From Cladobotryum mycophilum (taxonomy: Eukaryota; Ascomycota; Sordariomycetes; Hypocreales; Hypocreaceae): a stretch of 64,000 nt of DNA. Where the stretch lies: NCBI GenBank assembly GCA_036429605.1, contig JAVFKD010000015.1, positions 2,751,421 through 2,815,420 of the forward strand. Reading direction: 5' to 3'. Below are positions 56,259-64,000 of this stretch, in pieces. Made by a program: the position numbers and the translations under genes. The stretch's first letter is position 1, and each line of letters opens with the position of its first letter. The notes below the pieces were generated by a model that made no database searches, was not told the DNA's origin, and worked only from the letters and a program-made list of their open reading frames with translations.

Positions 56259-59200
56259 ATGACAGTGGTTGATGAATCTGCACCGACGCCGCCGCTGTTG
56301 TCCTTTCATTCTGGCAGCAATAATGACGATGTGTCGTCCACTCCGACAACTGCCACGACTCCTGCATCTACACCTTTTTTACCAGTCGCTGATCGGGTTT
56401 GCACTCCTCTGAGTCTCTTTGTCGACTCTGCGCTGGGCAGCAACAAGAGCGCTAAGCAGCAGCAGTCGCCGTCGTTGTCTTTAGCAGCTGGAGACCTAGA
56501 CAACAGCGCGGCAGCGGTGCGGCAACGTTATCTCAGCATGTCGCCTACAGCCGGTGCTGGTGCTGGTGCTGCTGGTATTACTGGTATTATTACTGGTACT
56601 GCCGCGACAAGACCTGCAGAACATGCTGCTGCTGCTGCTGCTTCATTCCCCGCCGCTGGCAGTGTTGTGCAGGATCATCCTCGAGAGGGTCTATTATTAA
56701 AACATGGCATCGCCAGAGGTGTCATTTCGGCTCAGTCGATCCAGAGCCCCAACGCACGCGCCAGGGGTCAGCAACACGAGCAGCGCCAACACTACCATAA
56801 CCCACCAAATCCTGTTGCCCGGCATCCTCTCCCATCACTACCTCCATTAGACACTGCGGCCACCTCCCTATTATCCCCTGATTTCGACGATCCTGTTCCG
56901 GCCCCGTTGCGCACAGGGATCCTTCAGCCTGACACAATTACACTGGCTCACCCCAAGCCCATTCTCCACGCCACCGCCGAAAGCAATAACATTCCCATCA
57001 AATCTCCCATTCCCGACCTGACCTCCAGGTCCGCCTCTGCACTTGGCAACATTGCACAGCTCGAGGCTACCGCTGAGAGACTGTCCATGACCAGCTCCAT
57101 CGACGATGCTATCCGTGAACTGCATGGTGAACTGAAGCGAAGCGACAGCAGACGTTCCTCCATTCTCGCCGCCAGCATCAGGGCTGCCTCGGCCGACGAA
57201 AATTCCACCGCACCCGGCCGTCTAAGAAGACATCCATCCACATCCTCCTCCATCATTGCACGACAGAGGGGCTACTCCCCTGCCACGTACGTGATGTCGC
57301 CGACAAACTCCATCACAGGACGCATGCGTTCAGGCTCCAAGACGTCGACCGGCCGTCCCGATTTCGACGGCGATACAATACTCTCTCGCCACGGCCCAGG
57401 CAAGGGGTCAGTAAGAAGCGTGCGATCGGCCCGTCCGTCGCTGGCCGAGATTTCCGAGTCTGAGCCCATCTCGTTGACGCGAGATGCCTTTGACCAGGCC
57501 GACGCCGCACCCATCTCCCAGCTCAGCAACGACGATAATACTAGGCGCATCCTGGAGCAGGATGCCGTCAACATGCCCAACACGGATGAGTTCCATCGGA
57601 TTCTCGAAGGCGGATTCACGCGTCAAAGCCAAAATCTGACCCTGGTAAACCCTGACCAGCCTCGCCAAGAGCAGCGGCGCGAGGTTGATCGACCTGCCAC
57701 CGCAAACTCGACCAACACGTACCAGCAAGCCCAGGATGCGTTTATCGACTTTGACGGAGTCCACTGCGAAGACGAAGAGAGGCCGCTCTCGCCAGAGGTC
57801 GAGGTCGAGGCCCAGCCTGAGCCTCAGCCCGAAGCGCAGAGGAGGCTGTCCGCTGAGTTGGCCAGGCCACAGACCTTCTATGACCAGCGTACAGGTCAAC
57901 AGATGCTGTATTATCCGGCTCGCGTCCCTGCCATGCTGAACTTGCCGCCGAAGCTGTCTAGCAAACCCAAGGTTACAACGCGAAATGAGCGACGATCCCA
58001 GATCCTGACCGCCATGATGGAGGAAAAGAGCACAGAGGCGAAGAGAAAGTCGGCGGCTCTTGATCAAGTCGAAAAGTCTTGGCTACCTGATCCCGTGTCC
58101 GGCCATCGAAACTCGTTTGCTGCTCTGTCTGCCGATGAGTTGGGACTGGTTGACCAAGCGACAGCTCAGACAGAACCCGCACCAGAGACACAGGCCGAGC
58201 AAGCGCCTGCAGCCTCACCGCTCAGGCGTCCTCAGAAGTTGACCAAGGCAGACCCCGAGAAGCGCAAGTCGAAAGCCTCGCAGCTGGATCACATTCCTGC
58301 TGCGCTTCGTGCCAGCGTCTTCTTCGAGCTGCCGTCTGAGTCGCCAGAAATTGAGATCAAGGACGGTTCAGCCATGGCTACTCTGGAGAGCATCTTGGAT
58401 GCCTCTGCGCGAGCACCAGTCAGTGCCTTTACCGACCACGTGTATGCCGGCAAGCTGGGGCCTGAAATCTACGGCAAGGACAAGAGGCACAAGTCTCACG
58501 CATCGGTGCCGTCGCTCAGTGTTACTGCCGCTGTCGACCCTCAATCCAAGAAGCGATCATCCGTCATGATGCTCAATAACCGCGCCAACAGCCACAACAG
58601 CGAGGATAAGAGCGTCTCGGACCCCTCCATTAGGACTGCTGCCAACGGAGAGCATGCTCAGGATGCCGACGGTGAGCGCGTTATTCGCGTTGGGGAGGAG
58701 CACGATGAGGCAGAGGATGAAGAGGTTGGCGAGGAAGACGTGTTCCAAGGACCGCCCACCACGCTTTTGGCCGAGCTGCAGCTTAGAAAGCAGCAGCAGA
58801 AGCAGCGGTTGCGCAATCCGATCCACGCTTTCCCTGAAGGGATGCGGGCCACGTTGTTGGAGATGGATGCGGTCGCTGAGGTCCAACGCAAGCAGCGCCA
58901 GAACAAGCGTGTTAATCTTGCTTGGGAAGAAGGCGAAAACCACGTCGACCAGCACGAATCGGATGACGAGGACGTACCCCTGGCTATCATTGCAGCCATG
59001 CAACAGGGCGCCAAGAACATGGCGGACATTGACCGCCCTCTTGGTCTCATGGAGATTCGCGAACTCGAAGACAACGAGCCCCTGAGCTCCCGAGCGCTTC
59101 GCTTGCAAGGACGAGGGTCTTCTCTCACCCACATCAAGCGCCCGAGTGTTATGAGTTTGCCCGCCACACGGTTAGCTGAAGTACAGCCTGCAGCCGGCAT

Positions 59201-60500
59201 TCCCATCATCGTTCCGAGCCCAGAGCCCGGTGAAGAAGAGGTTGAAGGCGAAACTCTTGGACAGAGGAAGAAGCGTCTAGCCGAAACCATTCTCCCGCGC
59301 GCGCGACCCGTCAGCGGCGCATTTTCTGCGGAGCTGTTGAGTCAGTTTGGGGACCTCGAGGACTCCAAGGACGGCAAGGATAAGTCGACAATCATGCGAA
59401 AGGACAGCAAATCACCTAATCTGGATGGAGAGGAGGAGACTTTGGGCCAGCGCCGTCGCAGACTGCAGACTGAGCGCGAGGCGCGTGAGCGTGAGATGAG
59501 CTATGGCAATCTCGTTGGCGATGTCGCCACGCGGAAGCCAATTGCGCGGAGAGTGAGCATGGCTGATGTGCTCGCTGCGAATCAAAGAAGGGAACTCGAT
59601 CCTGGTGTTGAACAGCAGATTCGTCTTGAGGTGGAGCAGCATCGTGTCGCCATGCAAGATTCACAAATGGCAGTCATGAGAGGTCAGATGCCCACCTCGC
59701 TTACCGTGCCAGGTGTTGCCCGTCCTGGTGGTTACAACAATGGCGCCTTTAACGATGGCGCGGGAGGTGCTGGCGACTTGCAGCGTTTGGCCAAGGACTA
59801 TGATCCCCACGCAGAGTCGAGGCGTCTACAGCAGGAAGAGTACCGTGTTGCTGCGCAGGATGCCAAGATATCTGCTATTCGAACTCAGATGCCCAGTGTG
59901 CTGACAGGACCGGATGTTAATCGCACCGGTGGCTTCCGCAACGGAGCATACAACGATGGATCGGGAGGCGCCGGCGAGGAGCTCCGCTTAGCCAAGGATT
60001 TTGATCCTAACGCGGACCAGAAGCGCTTGCAGGAAGAGGCTCAGCGTCTGGCTACTCAGGAGGCCAAGATGGCTGCCATTCGAGCTCAGATGCCCGCCGT
60101 CCTGACTGGTCCCAATGTTGGCAAAGCTGGAGGTTTCCGAGGCGGCATGTACAACGATGGAACCGGAGGTCTAGTGCTTGAAGCATCTCGATCCAGCATC
60201 GCACTGAATAATCCTGGTTTCGCTCAGGATGTTCCCCGCAAGAGGGCTAGCATGATGATGATGAGCACTTATAGCGGCGCCCCTATGCGCGGATTGGCAC
60301 ACCAGCAATCTTATAGCTCACTGAGCGGTGTTAATGCCATGAACAACGCAGCAGCCATGAACATGTATGGCGGAAATGTGTACAACAATCCCTATGGGGA
60401 AGCGATGATTCAGCCTAGCATGACCATGCCCATGGCCATGACGATGAACAGCGCCAGCATGGACCGAGTGGAGAGATGGCGACAGAGCGTATTGCCCTAG
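56259..60500 (+). CDS. Large, mostly disordered fungal protein with three 67-residue repeats
   Basis: A single-exon frame of 1413 residues (MTVVDESAPTPP to RWRQSVLP). The ATG at 56259 is the first in frame; the frame is open for another 13 codons without ATG. The N-terminal 600 residues are Ser/Pro/Ala-rich. Middle blocks look conserved: LSSKPKVTTRNERRSQILTA, AALRASVFFELPSESPEIEI, GPPTTLLAELQLRKQQQKQR and IRELEDNEPLSSRALRLQGR. Twice an ETLGQRKKRL/ETLGQRRRRL motif occurs. Between 59610 and 60170 there are three repeats exactly 201 bp apart, each with AxQDAKxxAIRxQMP, TGPxV, GGFxNGxYNDGxGGAG and RLAKDxDPxA. The end is Met/Asn-rich. I recognise no catalytic domain; coiled-coil and scaffold roles are possible. 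Confidence 0.85.
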   Translation: MTVVDESAPTPPLLSFHSGSNNDDVSSTPTTATTPASTPFLPVADRVCTPLSLFVDSALGSNKSAKQQQSPSLSLAAGDLDNSAAAVRQRYLSMSPTAGAGAGAAGITGIITGTAATRPAEHAAAAAASFPAAGSVVQDHPREGLLLKHGIARGVISAQSIQSPNARARGQQHEQRQHYHNPPNPVARHPLPSLPPLDTAATSLLSPDFDDPVPAPLRTGILQPDTITLAHPKPILHATAESNNIPIKSPIPDLTSRSASALGNIAQLEATAERLSMTSSIDDAIRELHGELKRSDSRRSSILAASIRAASADENSTAPGRLRRHPSTSSSIIARQRGYSPATYVMSPTNSITGRMRSGSKTSTGRPDFDGDTILSRHGPGKGSVRSVRSARPSLAEISESEPISLTRDAFDQADAAPISQLSNDDNTRRILEQDAVNMPNTDEFHRILEGGFTRQSQNLTLVNPDQPRQEQRREVDRPATANSTNTYQQAQDAFIDFDGVHCEDEERPLSPEVEVEAQPEPQPEAQRRLSAELARPQTFYDQRTGQQMLYYPARVPAMLNLPPKLSSKPKVTTRNERRSQILTAMMEEKSTEAKRKSAALDQVEKSWLPDPVSGHRNSFAALSADELGLVDQATAQTEPAPETQAEQAPAASPLRRPQKLTKADPEKRKSKASQLDHIPAALRASVFFELPSESPEIEIKDGSAMATLESILDASARAPVSAFTDHVYAGKLGPEIYGKDKRHKSHASVPSLSVTAAVDPQSKKRSSVMMLNNRANSHNSEDKSVSDPSIRTAANGEHAQDADGERVIRVGEEHDEAEDEEVGEEDVFQGPPTTLLAELQLRKQQQKQRLRNPIHAFPEGMRATLLEMDAVAEVQRKQRQNKRVNLAWEEGENHVDQHESDDEDVPLAIIAAMQQGAKNMADIDRPLGLMEIRELEDNEPLSSRALRLQGRGSSLTHIKRPSVMSLPATRLAEVQPAAGIPIIVPSPEPGEEEVEGETLGQRKKRLAETILPRARPVSGAFSAELLSQFGDLEDSKDGKDKSTIMRKDSKSPNLDGEEETLGQRRRRLQTEREAREREMSYGNLVGDVATRKPIARRVSMADVLAANQRRELDPGVEQQIRLEVEQHRVAMQDSQMAVMRGQMPTSLTVPGVARPGGYNNGAFNDGAGGAGDLQRLAKDYDPHAESRRLQQEEYRVAAQDAKISAIRTQMPSVLTGPDVNRTGGFRNGAYNDGSGGAGEELRLAKDFDPNADQKRLQEEAQRLATQEAKMAAIRAQMPAVLTGPNVGKAGGFRGGMYNDGTGGLVLEASRSSIALNNPGFAQDVPRKRASMMMMSTYSGAPMRGLAHQQSYSSLSGVNAMNNAAAMNMYGGNVYNNPYGEAMIQPSMTMPMAMTMNSASMDRVERWRQSVLP
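59610..60172 (+). repeat. Three tandem 67-residue protein repeats
   Basis: The landmark cagatgccc (Gln-Met-Pro) recurs at 59685, 59886 and 60087, each 201 bp apart. The units are diverged at DNA level but strongly conserved in protein, so they are old and under selection. Confidence 0.85.
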
Positions 60501-60950
60501 AGAAACCAAGACTTTTGACTCATGTCTCCTTTGTCATTTTACGGTCACTCACTCACTCACTCGATTTTACTTGCGTCCAAAAACAAACAAGGCAGAATTT
60601 TGGAACTCGCTCTGTATCAAGACACCCCCCTTTGTTACTATTCACGACGATCTTTTGCGATTCGGTTCGTCTCTCTCTTTGTTTGGAAATATTTCAAAGC
60701 ATTTGCACGGCGCTGGAAATGGGTATCTTATAAATACTATCTTTAATGAGGGGGGAAACGGAGGAAGGGAGGAGATAAAAGAAAAGATTAAGAAAGCGAG
60801 ACGTTTTTTTGAGAGAGAGATTTGGATATGTAATGGAATACATAGAAGTATATCAATGAATGGATTGGTAGATCCAGATGGAATAGTATGTGAAATATTT
60901 GGATAGCGAGATGCAAGATGCAAGTGATATATATATGTGTATGTGTATGC
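60501..60950. other. Spacer between convergent genes
   Basis: 3' flanks of the large gene and the MFS gene; T-rich then AT-rich, no gene recognised. Confidence 0.4.
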
Positions 60951-61935
60951 CTAATAGACGTATCTAAATCCCTTCTTTTCATAGTCTGTCAGGTCTCCCA
61001 GCTGATCCGTCACCGTGAGATACACTTCTCTCCCCTCCCTCTTGTCACGACGCCTGTTCTCCACGATGCAGCCTAGGGCGTACGCGGCCATGCAGAGGAT
61101 GGCGACGCACTCTGCGCCTACGATGACGCTGAAGCCGGTGGGATAGCGGGGCGCCTCGCTGGTGAAGAAGAGCTGGGGGGCGGCGATGTTGGCGATGCAG
61201 TAGGCGAGGAAGAGGGTGGCGTTGATGGTGAGTTTCTTGGTGTGGCCTGAGACGTTGGACATGGGGAGGGAGAGGACTGAAAGGGTTAGGTTGAGAATGT
61301 TGTTTAGATGGAGAGGAGATGGGGGGTTTTTTTTTTGGGCGAGAGGGTGAGGAACAGGGGGAGTAAAAAAAGAAGGGGGGGGCGTACCGGTGGGAGCAGC
61401 GCCCCAGAAGAAGTAGATGCAGTAGTAACTTAGTAAACGACCAATTTTATTCTCCTGGCTCAATTCTGTCATGGGTTAGGCTTCTGTATGTATATATATA
61501 TATTCCTTTGAGCAGGAGGGGGGATATATCTTTACCCCTGAGAAGAGCTGCGCAGGTCAATCCTATAGCACAACTCACAGCCGCAAACAGACACCTCATG
61601 TTGGTGAGCCAGCACTGCGGCAGGGCCACCGCCAGGCCGGCGACGCTCTGAATGAGGCCCGGCGGGATCCCCAGGAGCACAGTGTCCAGCTTGCCGTAGC
61701 CGAAGCCGGCGACGATCTGGGCCGAGAAGGTGATGATGCCGATGGGCACGTTCATGCAGAGGAAGAAGAGGGCGAGGATGTAGGTCTTGTAATCGGTAAA
61801 AGCCTCGCGGACTTGGTACCATTTTAGTTCCTGGCGGTTCTTTCTTAGTTACACATACTTGGAACTTGGAGTAAAAGGGGAGAGATGGAGAGAAAGAGAA
61901 AGAGAGAGAGAGAGATGGAGAGAAAGAGAAAGAGA

Positions 61936-61966
<31 letters not shown>

Positions 61967-63190
61967 GAAACAAACCCTATTCTCGACGCCAGTCATGTTG
62001 CCCTTTACGCGATCGAGGGCAATGTATTTATCCTTGCCCTTGAGGAAGTTATCGCCTAGGGGGCTGTTGGGCAGGAAGAAGAAGAGGACAACGCTCCAGA
62101 GGACGGTGATGCCGCCAAAGACGAGGAAGAGAAGTCTCCAGGGGGCGATTCTGGTGTGGGTTTGGCCGATGCCGTAGGATATGACGCCGATGACTAACTG
62201 TTTATATATTCATTTAGTTTATAGCTCACGGTATCTCACAACAAACCCCCTGAAAGGAAAAGAAAGAAAGAAAAAGAACGAAGAAAGAAAGAAGAAAAGA
62301 AGAAGAAAAGAAGAAAAGAAGAAAAGAAACAAGATATCAACCGAAAAAACTCACACTATACAGCGTAACAAAAGAAATCGCCGTCCTGATGGGCTGCTCC
62401 TTCTTCGTATACCACATGGAATTCAGAATCACCATGGCGGGGAAGAGGGGAGCCTCGAGCAGGCCCATGAAGAAGCGCAGGACCATGAGCGAGGCGGCGT
62501 CCTGGGCGGCGGCGTGGCAGAGCATGATGCAGCCCCAGAGGAAGACGGCGGCGCTGACGGTGCGGCCGACGGGGAGTTTTTGGAGGATGGCATTGGAGGG
62601 GTACTCGGAGAGGAGCCAACCGAAGTAGAAGACTGTGCCGACTGGGAATGTTGTTAGTTGGGGGATATAGATGGAGGGAAGTTTAAGAGGAGAGGAGAGG
62701 AGAGGAGAGGAGGAGGGGGGACAAACTCCAGTTGTATTGTGATCCTACGAGGTGTGTGTCTTTACTTAAGCCGTATAATGCTGCATTACTTATCAGAATT
62801 TTCTACATATGTTAGACAACCATTATCGAAAAGAAGAAGGGAAAAAAGAGAGAGAAAAGAGAAAAAAAGACGTTATGAAGCTATTCTCACATCCGAGGCA
62901 CCAATCGTAGTAGTCCCTATAATCAGGGGCAACAGCCGCCAGTCAATCTTCCGCAGCACGCTCTTAGCTTCCTGCTCGTCGTAGTCGGCCCATTCAGGAT
63001 GTTGACGAAGGTAGGCCGCCGCCGCCGCTTCTTCTTCTCCTTCTTCTCCTTCTCCTCCTTGTCCGAAGACATGGCTTTCACCTGCTTCCCTGTCCTCAGA
63101 GCTGGTCTTTTCGACGGACACTCTTATCTGGCACTGCGGCCGGGTTTTCTCGTCCTCTGTGGAGGATACATTTTCTTGTTTGGTGGACAT
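60951..63190 (-). CDS. MFS transporter, Dal5/allantoate-permease family (second copy)
   Basis: Seven exons fit the family: 63190-62891, 62802-62727, 62641-62355, 62197-61976, 61830-61536, 61454-61388 and 61276-60951, together about 527 residues. An acidic N-terminus precedes YLRQHPEWADYDEQEAKSVL and KIDWRLLPLIIGTT. ISNAALYGLSKDTHLVGSQYNW is the DTHL signature of this subgroup, followed by FYFGWLLSEYPSNAILQ, FMGLLEAPLFPAM and a C-terminal half with FFWGAAPT and NVSGHTKKLTINA. Introns 2 and 4 use the rare GTTTGT donor, and introns 2-4 are long and full of (GA)n/(GAAA)n. Exon 5 to exon 6 does not keep frame with any good acceptor; a G4 run at the donor (61535-61538) has one base more than the frame needs. 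Substrate unknown; it is clearly distinct from the MFS gene at 11712-13401. Confidence 0.75.
61865..61970 (+). repeat. (GAGA/GAAAGA) purine repeat inside intron 4 of the MFS gene
   Basis: A continuous purine tract of about 100 bp on the plus strand with agagag and agaaagag units, located within an intron, hence a polypyrimidine tract in the transcript. Confidence 0.85.
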
Positions 63191-64000
63191 TATTTCTTGC
63201 TGGATGTGTAGAGGATTGATCCTTTTCGTCCCTTTTACTTTCAGGGAAAAAGGGGGAGGAAGAAGAGGAAAAAGAGGAAGAGGAGGAGGAGGAGGAGGAG
63301 GAGGAGGAGGAGGAGGGAGTGGTTGATACCAAAGCCGTGACAACCAAGTACGGCGGACGAGTCAAGCATCCAACCCATTCCTAAGGCCTCGCATCCCTTT
63401 ATACTCTGTACGTATCCGTCTCATAATGCACGATCTCACTGGCTGAGTCGTGACACGCGCTGAGAATGTCTCAGTCGCAACTCCACTCGGAGCGGGCCGT
63501 CTGGGTAGAATGACCGGGGGGTCACAATTTGCCATCTGTCAGTCTGGATGAGAAAAAAATTGGATATTAGTCATTTGAGGAAATGAACTTCAGGCCGTTG
63601 ATTTGGGCAGAGAGGTTTGGTATCGCCCCACATGAGTGTCTTGCTCGGGTTGACCGAAACATGTACGCAGGTTTCCCAGTCGCTCATCGTTCATGGTGTT
63701 ATCAGTGACTGGATGAGATAACAGTCAGACAGCGCTTCTTTCAAGTCAAGCAAGCGCGATTTTTGCCAAAACTTGCTTGCTTGTCACTGTGACCTCGGTA
63801 GGCTTGCTTGCTTGACAGGCTTGCCAAGTACTTGATACGCTTGATAGGATTGTCAATTGAATTGAGGTCTGACCTGGCTAGTTACGCATTATAATCTTAA
63901 GCAGGGCTCTGATAGAGGAAGTTGCCAAGCGTAATTGCACCTCTTTGCAGCCAATTCTTCATACAATGCACCATCTCAAGCGTTGACGGGTTCATTGAGA
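63191..64000. other. Upstream region of the MFS gene to the window edge
   Basis: A (GGA)n tract at about 63278-63318 lies just upstream of the MFS start. Around 63730-63860 the motif cttgcttg recurs several times in both orientations. No gene recognised. Confidence 0.4.

Overview
The window is nuclear DNA of a filamentous ascomycete, probably a sordariomycete and possibly Hypocreales. The reasons are short GT-AG introns of about 47-160 bp with CTAAC/CTGAC-type branch sites, 5S rRNA genes dispersed outside the rDNA array, a tRNA-Pro with an intron, a Fot1/pogo transposon with signs of repeat-induced point mutation (RIP), HET-domain genes, and family members typical of such fungi (Dal5-type MFS transporters, RNase T1/F1, GH11, CE5, Bdf1, SET/Rubisco-LSMT-like). 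The taxonomic placement is an inference.

Left third (1-35 kb) is gene-poor and accessory. It has two minus-strand 5S rRNA genes (754-1065), a spliced HET-domain gene (1468-3784), the decayed C-terminus of another HET-type gene (6194-6740) next to a third 5S gene (6775-6893), and a 1.87-kb Fot1-like element with near-perfect inverted repeats but a RIP-ruined interior (7574-9441). Then come a secreted guanyl-specific ribonuclease (10748-11204) and an MFS transporter (11712-13401). A small graveyard of secreted-protein genes follows (14504-15942): the C-terminal half of a GH11 xylanase, the N-terminal third of a CE5 acetylxylan esterase and a frame-broken small secreted protein. Next are an LRR-type protein (17081-18090), tRNA-Pro(TGG) (18762-18852) and a 19-bp minisatellite (20351-20540).

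The most unusual part is 20.9-30.4 kb. It holds three related genes. Two encode Gly/Arg-rich proteins with one CCHC zinc knuckle (20899-21831 minus; 28175-29095 plus) and the third (29959-30376 plus) is a shorter relative. All three share an upstream/leader module, and the leaders of the first two contain decayed copies of the first coding segment of a polyubiquitin gene. It looks as if a polyubiquitin 5' region was captured and then multiplied with the new reading frame. From 30.4 to 35.7 kb lie a decayed membrane-protein gene and two tRNA-derived SINE-like elements.

Right part (35.7-63.2 kb) is mostly housekeeping genes: a SET-domain lysine methyltransferase, a serine beta-lactamase-like hydrolase, a Nudix hydrolase of the thiamine-related DUF4743 type, a Bdf1-type double bromodomain protein, a UTP5-type small-subunit processome protein, two large fungal proteins of unknown function, and a second Dal5-family MFS transporter. 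Long gene-free stretches (44.8-47.3 and 51.0-56.3 kb) separate them. Five otherwise well-conserved genes are interrupted exactly at mononucleotide runs, mostly C/G. This pattern fits homopolymer miscalls in the assembly better than real loss of function.
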